64,000 nucleotides of DNA from Granulicella sp. S156 (GTDB lineage Bacteria; Acidobacteriota; Terriglobia; Terriglobales; Acidobacteriaceae): the NCBI RefSeq assembly GCF_009766105.1, contig NZ_LMUH01000005.1, positions 458,315 to 522,314 on the forward strand, given 5' to 3'. The notes under the pieces were generated by a model, which was given only the letters and a program-made list of their open reading frames with translations, ran no database searches and was not told where the DNA came from. Position numbers and translations under genes: made by a program. Shown here one piece after another: positions 8,749 to 17,378 of the stretch; position 1 is the first letter of the stretch, and every line of letters begins with the position of its first letter.

Positions 8749-9384
8749 TTATCGTGAGGCTGCATCCAGCGCTTTTTTGTAATCGTCTTGCGCCTGTGGC
8801 GCGACATTCGCAAGCAATAGTTCGTCTCGGGCGAAGAGAAGAATGCGCTCCTCGCCTTCCGTGGTCTGGTCTGGTGTGGGGTGCGGATGCGCGCGCCAGA
8901 AGGCAATAGCGCGGGTCTGTGCATCCATGGTTTGTGCCTGAAGGTCGACGTACACGCGCGTTCCTTCAGCCGCCGAGGCGTAGGCCAATACCTCATCGGT
9001 CCCCATGTGCGCCAGTGCTCCCGTGGAGAGTGCGGACTGCCAGGTATTGGCAGAGAAGAAATAGTAAGGGTTATCGATAGCTTCAAGTCGCGCGACGATC
9101 TGCTCCGGGTGCTGCTGCGCGAGGGCAGGAGCATCGTTGGCCAGTGCTTTTAGTTTTTCGCGTCCAGCGGTTACGCGTGCGAGCTCATCGAGCATATAGG
9201 TATGGCTAGGCTGCAGCTCTTTGCGGAAGTTTTCGCGCGTCTCACGTACGAGACGATGCTCGCGAAGCGTCTCGCGCAGTCCATCGAGGCTGAGCGCGAT
9301 GATAATGCCGATCGTCACGATGGCGATATGGATGGCGAAGCCCTTGAAGGTGTGGACGGGTTCGTGGGGAGCATGGATGTCCAT
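8749..9384 (-). CDS. single-pass membrane protein of unknown function
   Basis: It has 211 residues. A short N-terminal segment (MDIHAPHEPVHTFKGFAIH) precedes one transmembrane helix at about residues 17-35 (IAIVTIGIIIALSLDGL). A long charged, helical extracytoplasmic domain follows, with ETREHRLVRETRENFRKEL-type coiled-coil character. I recognise the N-terminal pattern as common to hypothetical proteins with a short helix anchor but cannot name a function. It is not clearly co-transcribed with kdsA, which starts 37 bp downstream. Confidence 0.65.
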   Translation of the reverse strand: MDIHAPHEPVHTFKGFAIHIAIVTIGIIIALSLDGLRETLREHRLVRETRENFRKELQPSHTYMLDELARVTAGREKLKALANDAPALAQQHPEQIVARLEAIDNPYYFFSANTWQSALSTGALAHMGTDEVLAYASAAEGTRVYVDLQAQTMDAQTRAIAFWRAHPHPTPDQTTEGEERILLFARDELLLANVAPQAQDDYKKALDAASR

Positions 9385-9437
9385 AAAGGTGAGTGTAACT
9401 GCAATTTAACTGCGGTCTAGGTATATGCATCCCATAA

Positions 9438-9477
9438 AAGAAAAGCGGAACCTCAATCATCGGGTTCCGCTTTTCTT
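9438..9477. terminator. bidirectional terminator hairpin
   Basis: A perfect 15-bp stem (9438-9452 with 9463-9477) with a 10-nt loop and an A/T-rich base on both sides (AAGAAAAG / CTTTTCTTATTTT). It lies 14 bp after the stop of the GlsB-like gene on the minus strand. Confidence 0.75.
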
Positions 9478-9490
9478 ATTTTGAAAACCT

Positions 9491-9733
9491 TTAAGCTCGT
9501 TTTATCAATCGTGTGATAAATACCAGAACGACGGCGCCGATAAAGGCTGTGATCAGAGCGCCGAACGTCCCCGCGAACGCGATGTGGAAGATGCCCAGGA
9601 GCCAGCCACCAAGCCATCCGCCGAGAATGCCGAGGATAATATCCACGATAATGCCATAGCCGCCGCCCTTCATGACAAGGCCTGCGAGCCAGCCTGCAAT
9701 ACCACCGACGATCAGCCACAAAATGAAACCCAT
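9491..9733 (-). CDS. GlsB/YeaQ/YmgE-family membrane protein
   Basis: An 80-residue, three-helix glycine-rich protein beginning MGFILWLIVGGIAGWLAG, with GGGYGIIVDIILGILGGWLG typical of the transglycosylase-associated/GlsB family. The family is linked to envelope stress, but its biochemical role is not settled. The start at 9733 is chosen because GGAGGG lies 7-8 bases upstream; the longer reading from 9859 would add an unrelated hydrophilic segment. It is probably monocistronic. Confidence 0.9.
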   Translation of the reverse strand: MGFILWLIVGGIAGWLAGLVMKGGGYGIIVDIILGILGGWLGGWLLGIFHIAFAGTFGALITAFIGAVVLVFITRLIKRA

Positions 9734-9900
9734 AGTAATACCCTCCGTAAAATCCATTACGAGATTTGAATTTTTTAGCGCTGTTTTCGATCTGCAAGCC
9801 GGGCCTGTTGCATTCGACCCGCGGCTAAGTATACGACCGGCTTCCCAATAGATGTCCACTCATTCCGCTAAAATCTTGGCGCACATGCAGTCGATGACGG

Positions 9901-11544
9901 CTACTTCGTTGGTGCCGGATCTTTGTCCGCCGCAGGCTGCGCAGGAGTCGGCTCCTGCGCACTGGAGGAACTCGCTGTCGCTCCCGGGCCGAACGTCAGA
10001 TCGGCTGTACCCATGCGGCCTGAGGCCTCTACACGAACGACCAGGCGGGTCCGCACAGCCTTAGGAACGGGATCGAATTTAATCTCGAAACCGAGAGGGA
10101 TATTGAGGCGCCCGGTAGCTGGAGCGGATGCCGGAGCCTGGAACTGCAATATCTTGGCGTCATGCTTCAACTCCTTACCCTTACGATCGAAGGTGGTCGA
10201 CATAACGATGAGGCGGGTCAGGCGCGGCTTGTCGTCCTTCGGGGAGTACCACGAGATTCCACGGGGTTCGACACGGAACTTGAGCGTATTGATATCCGTG
10301 GGAGAGGTCTCCACCGTGAAGGCTACGGCGTCATAGGCCATGTTGCTTGACCCGGCATTGATGAGTTCCGAGGCCAGGCGGCGACCCACCTGCCCATCAG
10401 CGTTAGGACGCGCCGCGTGACGGTCGGGATAGTAACCCTGACGCGTGATAAAGGTGAGGCCGGGGCGGTCGAGGGTGACTTTGATGCGGCGGAACTTGTC
10501 CGGGTCCCAGGTCTTGTTGGTGGGAATATAGGTGAGGGTATAGAAGCTGGATCCGTCGCGGATGGAGGTGCCGATCTCGGCGTCGACGTCGTTACGGCCA
10601 TAGAGATTGCGGCCGCCGGTGGCGCGGGCGAGCGACTGGAAGTCGGGGTCACCGCCAAAGGGTGCGAAGAGCCGCGCACCGTTGCCGTATTCGCCGGGGT
10701 TGACCATAACGCCGGCGGGGTCGATGGTGTAGAGCGTTATGCGCGCGTCGCGAAGTTCGTTGACCGTCTGCTGGACCGCGGAGTGGACGTGACTCTGGTC
10801 GTCGACGGAGATGCGAGTGAAGTCGAGTGTGGGAAAGCCCCGGCCGAGCCAGATCATGTTCTTGTGGCCGAGGTGCCCGATACTTGCTTCGGCTACACGC
10901 CGCAGAGAGTAAAACGCCGTTGTATAGCGTTCCGCGACCCAAGCAAACTGATGCGCTTGCCAGGGGTAGGCGGCGAAGTGGTGATCGAGCGCGTTGAGAA
11001 TCTCATCTTTGTTCTGGGTATAGTCCCGCAGCACGGTGAAGTGTTGCAGGTCCACGGCGATCAGCATGGTCGGCGTGTCGAGCTTGTCCGGCTGCTTTTC
11101 GAGCCACTTCTTAAGGGAGTAGCGTGCGAAGGCCATGTCTTCGAAGCGAGTGTTGAACTCGTCGAGCAAAACAATGTTGACCGGAGCGCGGGGGGCCAGG
11201 TGATCGAGATCTGCAGTTGAGTTGATAGTGATGTCGGGCGATGGAGTGAACCGGCCGGGAACCTCGAAGTTGCGAATCTCTTGTGGCGCATCGTCTTCGG
11301 TGACGTGAAACTCTTCACGCTTAAGATCGGTGACCGGGTTGCCCTTCTGATCGATGACAACCCCGTCAAGGACCGTAAGGCTGACATTACGCGTGATGGT
11401 GTTCGCTGCAGTAGGCGCGGACTGTTGGGGCGTTTGAGGCGGTTGTCCGGAAGGCGCGGCTGGGTCGGTTGCAGCAGGCTGCTGTGCACCTGCAGTCAGG
11501 CCAAGGCCAAGAACAAGAGAAAAGCAGGAAAGGACAACGCGCAT
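9901..11544 (-). CDS. secreted VWFA-related protein of the acidobacterial type
   Basis: The start at 11544 (MRVVLSCFSLVLGLGLTAGA) has GGAG 9-12 bases upstream and gives a clear signal peptide. A low-complexity Pro/Thr/Gln linker follows, then a short beta-domain (SLTVLDGVVIDQKGNPVTDL) and a von Willebrand A-like domain. The latter begins PVNIVLLDEFNTRFEDMAFA and later has MIWLGRGFPTLDF. This is the VWFA-related domain expanded in Acidobacteria. The metal-ion site DxSxS is not intact (LLDEFNT), as is common in this group. The C-terminus is Ala/Pro-rich. A role in cell-surface protein interactions is inferred. Confidence 0.85.
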   Translation of the reverse strand: MRVVLSCFSLVLGLGLTAGAQQPAATDPAAPSGQPPQTPQQSAPTAANTITRNVSLTVLDGVVIDQKGNPVTDLKREEFHVTEDDAPQEIRNFEVPGRFTPSPDITINSTADLDHLAPRAPVNIVLLDEFNTRFEDMAFARYSLKKWLEKQPDKLDTPTMLIAVDLQHFTVLRDYTQNKDEILNALDHHFAAYPWQAHQFAWVAERYTTAFYSLRRVAEASIGHLGHKNMIWLGRGFPTLDFTRISVDDQSHVHSAVQQTVNELRDARITLYTIDPAGVMVNPGEYGNGARLFAPFGGDPDFQSLARATGGRNLYGRNDVDAEIGTSIRDGSSFYTLTYIPTNKTWDPDKFRRIKVTLDRPGLTFITRQGYYPDRHAARPNADGQVGRRLASELINAGSSNMAYDAVAFTVETSPTDINTLKFRVEPRGISWYSPKDDKPRLTRLIVMSTTFDRKGKELKHDAKILQFQAPASAPATGRLNIPLGFEIKFDPVPKAVRTRLVVRVEASGRMGTADLTFGPGATASSSSAQEPTPAQPAADKDPAPTK

Positions 11545-11634
11545 AGAGGGAAGCTCCAGGGGACGCATAACAAAGATACACAATATCCTGAGTTAGTTAA
11601 TATCCGACGAAGCAGCGGCTACGTTTTGATTGTT

Positions 11635-11674
11635 GATGAGACAGGCCCAGGCTTTAGCCTGGGCCTGTCTCATC
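11635..11674 (-). terminator. 18-bp perfect hairpin after the GH5 gene
   Basis: GATGAGACAGGCCCAGGC and its exact reverse complement flank a TTTA loop. The hairpin is 10 bp after the stop of the cellulase gene on the minus strand and upstream of the VWFA gene. There is no long T-run, so it may instead act as an mRNA-stabilising or insulating hairpin. Confidence 0.65.
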
Positions 11675-11684
11675 AACGGGGCAA

Positions 11685-12923
11685 CTAGTTGAAGCCCAGT
11701 GAGCTATTGAAGGCAAAGCTGTTGGCAGTAGTCCACTGCGCCCAGTCGGAGATAATGTCAGACTCCGAACTAGTGGAAACATTCGGTGTAGTAGCCCAGT
11801 AGCTGGGATTGTAAAGGCCCCAGCCATTCGGGTTGAGTCCGCTGGTGGCTTTATAGGCCCAGAACGTCCAGCTCTCTCCGCCGTTGTTATAGGTGTTCAC
11901 TGAATATTGCCAGGTGGACGAGTCATATTGGAAGTCGTTCCATTCGCCAATATAGCCCGGCACGTTATAGCTGGAGTGGTTATTGAAGTCGTTGACCTGA
12001 TTAACCGATCCCTGTTCGACGACAGACTGGGAAGCATTCCACTGATACTCATGCATCTCGTACACAACGTTGGTCCATCCCTCTGAAGAGGGGTTAGGCA
12101 GCATGCTCCAGTCCCAGCTGCCCCAGGTTCCTTCGATGATGATGATGTGCGAAGGATCAGCGGAGCGGACGGAGTTGTACAAGGAGGCGTCGGCGCTGAT
12201 CACAGCGCTGTTGCTGGGCGCTCCCGTAGGTTCATTGATCAGATCGTAGCCCGCGACGGTTGGGTTTCCGTTGTAGTGATTAGCAATCTGCCACCACATA
12301 TAGGCGGTATTGCCCTGGTCGTTATCGTTGGTCCAGTACTGATTTTGATTTTGTTGGCCGGTATCGTCCGAAGTGCTCTGTCCGCCCACCACGCCATGCA
12401 TGTCGATGATCACATAGATTCCCTGCGCAGCGGCAGCGTTAACTATCCAATCAAGCTCGGTGAATGCATCCGATCTCCAACCGGAGTTGGAGACGTTATT
12501 GATGGGATAGAAATTCCCCCACCAGACCGGAACGCGCACGGCGTTGAACCCCGCCGCCTTGATGTTGGCAAAGTCGGCGGTCGTGATCCAGTCCTGCTGG
12601 TAGTCCCGGATGAGAGCCTGCTCTTCGGCCACGCCAAAGCGACTATCGAGTTCCGAAATGATGCTATAGGTGTCGGGAAGTCCGCCACTGTCGCACGGGC
12701 ACATCCAGGGTTCCATGACCATGAACCCGCCCAGGTTCACACCCCGCAGTTGAACGACGTTGCCGTTGGAGTCGACAATCGAGCGGCCGCTGGTCTGCAA
12801 CATACTGAGTTGCGCCAGTGCCGAGTGAGAACAGGCAAGGATGATGAGAAAACAGGCCGCTAAGCGAAGGGCTATGCGGACGTGTAGGCGAGATGTAAGG
12901 TGTCCTGCTGCAATTTTGTTCAT
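11685..12923 (-). CDS. secreted glycoside hydrolase family 5 cellulase-like enzyme
   Basis: 412 residues with an N-terminal signal peptide (LRLAACFLIILACSHSALAQ, ending near residue 38). The family 5 barrel shows LRGVNLGGFMVMEPW, FNAVRVPVWW, YVIIDMHG, the acid/base Glu231 in YDLINEPTG, EMHEY, and the likely nucleophile Glu327 in GYIGEWNDF. Such enzymes cleave beta-1,4-glucans or related beta-glucans outside the cytoplasm. No carbohydrate-binding module is visible. The gene stands alone, with a strong hairpin behind it and a long non-coding stretch in front. Confidence 0.93.
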   Translation of the reverse strand: MNKIAAGHLTSRLHVRIALRLAACFLIILACSHSALAQLSMLQTSGRSIVDSNGNVVQLRGVNLGGFMVMEPWMCPCDSGGLPDTYSIISELDSRFGVAEEQALIRDYQQDWITTADFANIKAAGFNAVRVPVWWGNFYPINNVSNSGWRSDAFTELDWIVNAAAAQGIYVIIDMHGVVGGQSTSDDTGQQNQNQYWTNDNDQGNTAYMWWQIANHYNGNPTVAGYDLINEPTGAPSNSAVISADASLYNSVRSADPSHIIIIEGTWGSWDWSMLPNPSSEGWTNVVYEMHEYQWNASQSVVEQGSVNQVNDFNNHSSYNVPGYIGEWNDFQYDSSTWQYSVNTYNNGGESWTFWAYKATSGLNPNGWGLYNPSYWATTPNVSTSSESDIISDWAQWTTANSFAFNSSLGFN

Positions 12924-13909
12924 CTGAACAACCTCTTCTGCACAGAAGGATCACCGCACACAACTCTGTCTCGTGCTGTACGGGCTGGACGATCCGGTTG
13001 TGCCGTTATGTGCGGCTGAAGAGGGGGAGTCTTCAGCCGCCCGGTTGGTTTTGCATTGTCCCTGGGGGGAGAGAACAACGCGCCGACAATGCTGGGAGCC
13101 AGTGGATTATTCCGTCAGAACTGCTCGAAGATATTCGAGAACTGATGTGGTGGCCAGGGAAGAGAGCGGTTTTCGAGCGCACAACTCCCTGCAGCCGGAA
13201 TCAGGGAGAATTCAGGACCTGGTATTTGTTCGGACCGAACTTAAACGGAGATCATTCTCTCGATGGTTCGAGAGAACGCATCAACTGACAGCACTTCGGC
13301 TGTTTCTGGCGGGGACAAGCGAGATCTGCATCTTTGCTGCTCCTTCAAGTGAATCAGGATCGCTAAACGAATATGCGGAACATTCAGCGCGCAGATATCT
13401 TGAAGAGCAGACTTGTTTCAGGTCTTTAGCTGCAAGATCCCGCGCACGCTGTCTGATTAGCGGGAACACTAACAGGCAAAAAAACTAATGTCAATACACT
13501 TTCCCTAAGACTAACGTTTGTCTGACAGGTAGAGTAGCCGCGTGTTTCATGGGGGCCTGCCAGCCCTGCCGGATACGGTGGCCGGCACCAGACGTCAATA
13601 TTCGTACGGCAAAAAGGGGCCAGTCGATGAGGGTTGGAGGATAGGGCGCGGCTGGCAAATCTTTTGAATGCTTCATTATTAAGTCATTTCTAAAAAAATT
13701 GGCCCTGTTGGCGAGTTCTAGAAACGGACACCGCAGGATGACCCTCTTTCGCCCTCTCCAGGGCATGATGGAGGGATGCCGGACACTCGAAAATGTTCTT
13801 TCTGAATGATCGCTAATATCCTCTTACGAAGTGCCTGTAAGACTGGATTTTGAGGGGTGAAAATCCTGGTATCGTCAACATCTTCTTTTTACGAACAACA
13901 CCCATCACA
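12924..13909. other. about 1 kb without a convincing gene
   Basis: Open frames here (for example 12973-13488 plus, 13491-13766 minus) have no recognisable domains or supporting ribosome sites, and I do not call them. The stretch holds the GH5 promoter at its left end. A perfect palindrome at 13255-13276 (TTCTCTCGA-TGGT-TCGAGAGAA) could be a hairpin or a repressor operator. Confidence 0.5.
13255..13276. promoter_or_regulatory. operator-like perfect palindrome
   Basis: TTCTCTCGA and TCGAGAGAA are exact inverted repeats around a TGGT spacer. It sits in the non-coding stretch about 330 bp upstream of the GH5 start. A link to GH5 regulation is possible but unsupported. Confidence 0.35.
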
Positions 13910-14614
13910 CTAGAGAATGTTCACGGCCCTCGCCGCCAGCAGGGCCACCGTCGTAAAGGAGATGAGCGACTGCACCATCATCAGGAGCTTGGCCCATCGA
14001 GACAGAACGGGAGAGTCCGTCGGCGAAAAGGCCGTGCTGGTATTGAACGCGAGGAACAGGTAGTCCACGAAATTCGGACTCCAGCACTCTTCCCCCATCT
14101 CCTGTTTGGTTTGCCGATTGAGCGTCATCTGCGGAAATAGGAAGGCGCCGTCAGTGTGGACGCCCCGCAGTTCACGGGCACGAGGCCCTCCTGCATCCAG
14201 CCGCCAATACCAGGAGGCGAAGACGAGGACGTTCGTGATCCACAAGGCAGCGGCGGAGAACAGCATGCTTTGGGGCGTTTGTTTATGCGAAGGCAACGCC
14301 GTCACGAGCAGGCCAAGAGACCAGATCATGTCGAGTGTCACGATGGAGGTCACCACGTATCCTAGAATCCTGTTGAGATCGTCCAACCCACTTCGCCGCG
14401 CCCAGATAATGGGAACCAACAGGACTCCAACAAGGACGAGGAGCAGCCATCCAGGACCTATCGTCAGGGACTCAGGAAGGGCTAGACGCAATCCGCCCAC
14501 ACCTAGTAGTGCGATGAGAGCGGGCCAGCGTGGCTCCAGATGCTTGGTGGCGTTCGTCATGCTGTCTCCATCATGCAATGCCGACTCGCTGGAGGCAATG
14601 TCCCCTGCAGTCAA
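13910..14614 (-). CDS. DUF1345-like multi-pass membrane protein
   Basis: 234 residues, or 216 from the Met at 14560. Four or five hydrophobic segments are visible (WPALIALLGVGGLRLAL; GWLLLVLVGVLLVPIIW; VVTSIVTLDMIWSLGLLVTAL; MLFSAAALWITNVLVFASWYW). The C-terminal part reads FVDYLFLAFNTSTAFSPTDS followed by a final helix, a pattern reminiscent of the pore segment in two-helix channel-like proteins and of DUF1345. Transport or channel function is unproven. It lies downstream of the desaturase gene in the same direction, 78 bp apart. Confidence 0.65.
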   Translation of the reverse strand: MTAGDIASSESALHDGDSMTNATKHLEPRWPALIALLGVGGLRLALPESLTIGPGWLLLVLVGVLLVPIIWARRSGLDDLNRILGYVVTSIVTLDMIWSLGLLVTALPSHKQTPQSMLFSAAALWITNVLVFASWYWRLDAGGPRARELRGVHTDGAFLFPQMTLNRQTKQEMGEECWSPNFVDYLFLAFNTSTAFSPTDSPVLSRWAKLLMMVQSLISFTTVALLAARAVNIL

Positions 14615-14692
14615 AAAGGGAATTAAGTCACGCGGGCAAACGTAAAGAGATGAAGATCAAACCACTCCTTATGGCCTTCACTTGGAAATCCG

Positions 14693-15556
14693 TTATGGGA
14701 CTACTGCGACCACATCCCCACCACCGCCGAGCTTCCACGCCTTCACATCCCATGCAAGCCCGAACATTCGCAGCGCGGAGATCCCATACCAGTTGAGATC
14801 GAACTCATACCACGCCAAACCATGACGCGCTGACTGCGGATGGGCATGATGATTATTGTGCCAGCCCTCGCCAAAAGTTAATAGAGCCACCCAGAAGCTG
14901 TTCCTGGAGCTATCGCTGGTAAAGAATCGCCGCTTCCCCCACATGTGGGTAGCAGAGTTCACCAGCCAGGTAGAGTGCAGGCCAATCACCGTGCGGAAGA
15001 AGATGCCCCACAACAGACAGGACCATCCCCCGGCAAGAAGGATGGCGCCCAAGACGGTGATGGGCACCCAATGCCAGCGGCTGATCCATACGTGGAACTT
15101 GTCCTTGCGCAGGTCGGAAACATAAGGCATCAGCTCCACGGCATCGTTGTGCATGGTCTGGCCCGTCAGGAGCCATCCAATGTGGGACCACAGACCACCG
15201 TCGCGCGGTGAATGAGGATCGCCCTCTTTATCGGTGTTCTGGTGATGCATGCGATGGGTCGCGACCCAGAAGATTGGTCCGCCTTCCAGCGTCAGCGTAC
15301 CGCACACCGTCAGAACATACTCCATCCACTTGGGAGTCTTATAGCCGCGATGCGTAAGCAGCCGATGGTATCCCATGCCTATGCCAACGCCACCGGCGAT
15401 CCACCACAGGACCATGGCGATCAGGAATGCCTTCCACGTGAACACAAACAAGGCTGCGATAGCGCCAAGGTGAAACGCAACCATAACGAGGGTAGTCACC
15501 CAAACAATAGGCTGCTTAAATGTTCTGTCGTTCCCGAAGATCTTCGGCACTTTCAT
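14693..15556 (-). CDS. membrane fatty acid desaturase (acyl-CoA/delta-9 type)
   Basis: 287 residues with the three histidine boxes that hold the di-iron centre: HRLLTH at residue 64, HRMHH at residue 101 and HNNHH near residue 237. Hydrophobic segments before and between them fit four transmembrane helices. The family introduces cis double bonds into acyl chains using O2 and electrons from a redox partner, adjusting membrane fluidity. No ferredoxin or reductase gene is adjacent. It diverges from the response-regulator gene at 15765. Confidence 0.94.
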   Translation of the reverse strand: MKVPKIFGNDRTFKQPIVWVTTLVMVAFHLGAIAALFVFTWKAFLIAMVLWWIAGGVGIGMGYHRLLTHRGYKTPKWMEYVLTVCGTLTLEGGPIFWVATHRMHHQNTDKEGDPHSPRDGGLWSHIGWLLTGQTMHNDAVELMPYVSDLRKDKFHVWISRWHWVPITVLGAILLAGGWSCLLWGIFFRTVIGLHSTWLVNSATHMWGKRRFFTSDSSRNSFWVALLTFGEGWHNNHHAHPQSARHGLAWYEFDLNWYGISALRMFGLAWDVKAWKLGGGGDVVAVVP

Positions 15557-15764
15557 ATTTGATTGGATGATGTGAGTGTGAGAGGAACCTCAGTCGGGGG
15601 GGTAATACTTTTGTAACCATCGTCTGCTTTGTAGGTTGTGATCTGGGTTTGAACGGTCCGGCCAAAAACATCAAGAGTGAGCAATTGTGAACAGCGGACA
15701 GTTGTGCGGAGTGCCATTCTGTCATGACGGTGCTTTCATGCAGAAGCTCATATGGAGGTGCAAC

Positions 15765-16454
15765 TTGTCCGCTCCGAAGCAAAATATTCTGATTGTCGAG
15801 GATGATATTCAGCTTCGACTCTTGTTGTCCGTCATCCTTACGCAATCGGGCTATAGAGTTCGAACTGCGGAAGACGGCTTCTCTGCGCTGGCAGAGATGA
15901 GGGCCGAAGTTCCAGACATTCTGCTGTCCGATCTCTTCATGTCCGGCATGTCTGGTTTTGAATTACTCTCGGTAGTCCGCCGCCGATTTCCATCGATCCG
16001 GGTGATTGCCATGAGCAGCTCGTTTTCGGGTAGCGCAGTACCCACAGCCATTGCTGCTGATGCCTTCTATGAAAAGGCAACGAAGGTTACTGCGTTGCTG
16101 CAGCTTGTTGCAGCAACGCCTCAGTTTGATGGTTTGTACTCCATCTATCGAGCTGGTTTGCCGGCACCCGTCTGGATCGATGTTCCTTCAGGAGAATCAC
16201 ACGTCGTAATGACCTGCTCGGAGTGCTTGAGGACATTCACCCATGTTGAAGGTGAAACTGGCAGCCTCATCCATGAGGCCGACTGTGCGTATTGCAACAG
16301 CTCGATTCAGTATGTGATTGTTCAGCCGGCCAGCCCGGCACCTTCACACCGGAACTTCAGTAAACCCAACTTAGGAGTTTCACCGCAGCTTAGCGCGCCC
16401 TGCCCCAATGATGGAGCTACTGGCGACAATAAATGCGGAAGCAACTCAAACTGA
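15765..16454 (+). CDS. orphan response regulator with C-terminal zinc-ribbon-like tail
   Basis: TTG at 15765 is preferred as start: GGAGG at 15754-15758 is well spaced and the protein then opens MSAPKQNILIVEDDIQLR. The receiver domain shows the acidic pair (EDD), the phosphoacceptor Asp in DILLSDLFMSGMSG, and the switch residues S/T (AMSSS) and Lys (YEKAT). There is no DNA-binding domain. The C-terminus carries two cysteine pairs, CSEC and CAYC, about 24 residues apart, resembling a zinc ribbon. No kinase gene is adjacent. The output is unknown. Confidence 0.85.
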   Translation: MSAPKQNILIVEDDIQLRLLLSVILTQSGYRVRTAEDGFSALAEMRAEVPDILLSDLFMSGMSGFELLSVVRRRFPSIRVIAMSSSFSGSAVPTAIAADAFYEKATKVTALLQLVAATPQFDGLYSIYRAGLPAPVWIDVPSGESHVVMTCSECLRTFTHVEGETGSLIHEADCAYCNSSIQYVIVQPASPAPSHRNFSKPNLGVSPQLSAPCPNDGATGDNKCGSNSN

Positions 16455-16609
16455 CTCACTATTCTTAGCTGGGCACCCTTCCACCTGCAATCCTCATCTA
16501 TAGTAGAGAGCGCTATTTTCAGCCGAAAATCTGGGATGAGCGAAAACGGGACACCGCCGTATCCCAGGAAAATCTAGGAGCCGCAGCCACCGTCGGAGGG
16601 AGACTCCAA

Positions 16610-17215
16610 ATGAGTGGACTGAAGGTTCTACTTCGTACAGCAATATTGATCGCACCTATGGTCTTGATGTCGTCAGCCAAGGCGCAAGTCGTTATCGGCA
16701 TAGGGGAGCAACCCGTCTGTTCCTATGGCTACTACGACTATGCGCCCTATGCCTGCGCGCCCGATGGGTTTTATGGATCGGGTTATTTCTATAACGGCAT
16801 CTTCCTGGGCATGGGCCCGTGGTCTGGCTGGGGCTATAGCCACGGCTGGGGCAGCCATCGCTTCAGCAATGGCGGAGGCGGAAGGTATAACGGCGGAGGC
16901 GGTCTTGCAGCCAATCGCGGATACGGCGGCGGTGGTAATCGTGGATACGCAGGTGGCGGATCTCGTGGTTACGCAGGCGGTGGATCGGCAGTACGCAATG
17001 GCGGTGGTGGAGCTAGAACTTCCGCTGGTTACTCCCAGGGTGGAGCATCTCGTGGTGGTGCATCCCACGCCGTAGCGGCTCGCGGTGGCGGAGCATCCCA
17101 CGCTGCAGTAGCTCATGGTGGCGGTGGTGCAGCTCGTGGCGGCGGAGGCAGTGGCGCTCATGGTGGAGGCGGCGGTTCCCACGGTGGTGGGGGCGGTGGT
17201 GGTGGACATCGCTAA
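16610..17215 (+). CDS. secreted glycine-rich low-complexity protein
   Basis: 201 residues. A signal peptide (MSGLKVLLRTAILIAPMVLMSSAKAQ) precedes a Tyr/Pro/Gly segment (YGYYDYAPYACAPDGFYGSG). About 115 residues of Gly-rich repeats of the type RGYAGGGS, then GGGASHAAVAHGGGG, run to the end. GGAGGG lies 8-13 bases upstream of the ATG. It could be an adhesive or surface-coating protein. The repeats make homology searches unreliable. It ends 37 bp before a clear terminator. Confidence 0.75.
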   Translation: MSGLKVLLRTAILIAPMVLMSSAKAQVVIGIGEQPVCSYGYYDYAPYACAPDGFYGSGYFYNGIFLGMGPWSGWGYSHGWGSHRFSNGGGGRYNGGGGLAANRGYGGGGNRGYAGGGSRGYAGGGSAVRNGGGGARTSAGYSQGGASRGGASHAVAARGGGASHAAVAHGGGGAARGGGGSGAHGGGGGSHGGGGGGGGHR

Positions 17216-17251
17216 CCAGCAGCCTTTGCAGTAGAGGTCGCATGCAATTGT

Positions 17252-17289
17252 AGCGGCAGAGCATCGATAGCTCTGCCGCTTTGCTTTTC
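17252..17289 (+). terminator. terminator of the glycine-rich protein gene
   Basis: An 11-bp perfect stem (AGCGGCAGAGC, 17252-17262, with 17270-17280) and 7-nt loop, followed by TTGCTTTTC. Confidence 0.8.
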
Positions 17290-17378
17290 AAGGCGGTGTC
17301 GCACTTGAACTAACGCCTGCTTACCCGCAAACCAACTCACACTCGCGATTCATTTGCACTTAGGAAGAGGCCATCCAT

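Noticed and set aside
12973-13488. 171-aa open frame in the 1-kb gap
   Set aside because: Codon use and composition do not look coding, there is no ribosome site, no domain and no signal peptide.
13491-13766. 91-aa open frame, minus strand
   Set aside because: No domain, no ribosome binding site, and amino acid composition unlike a real small protein.
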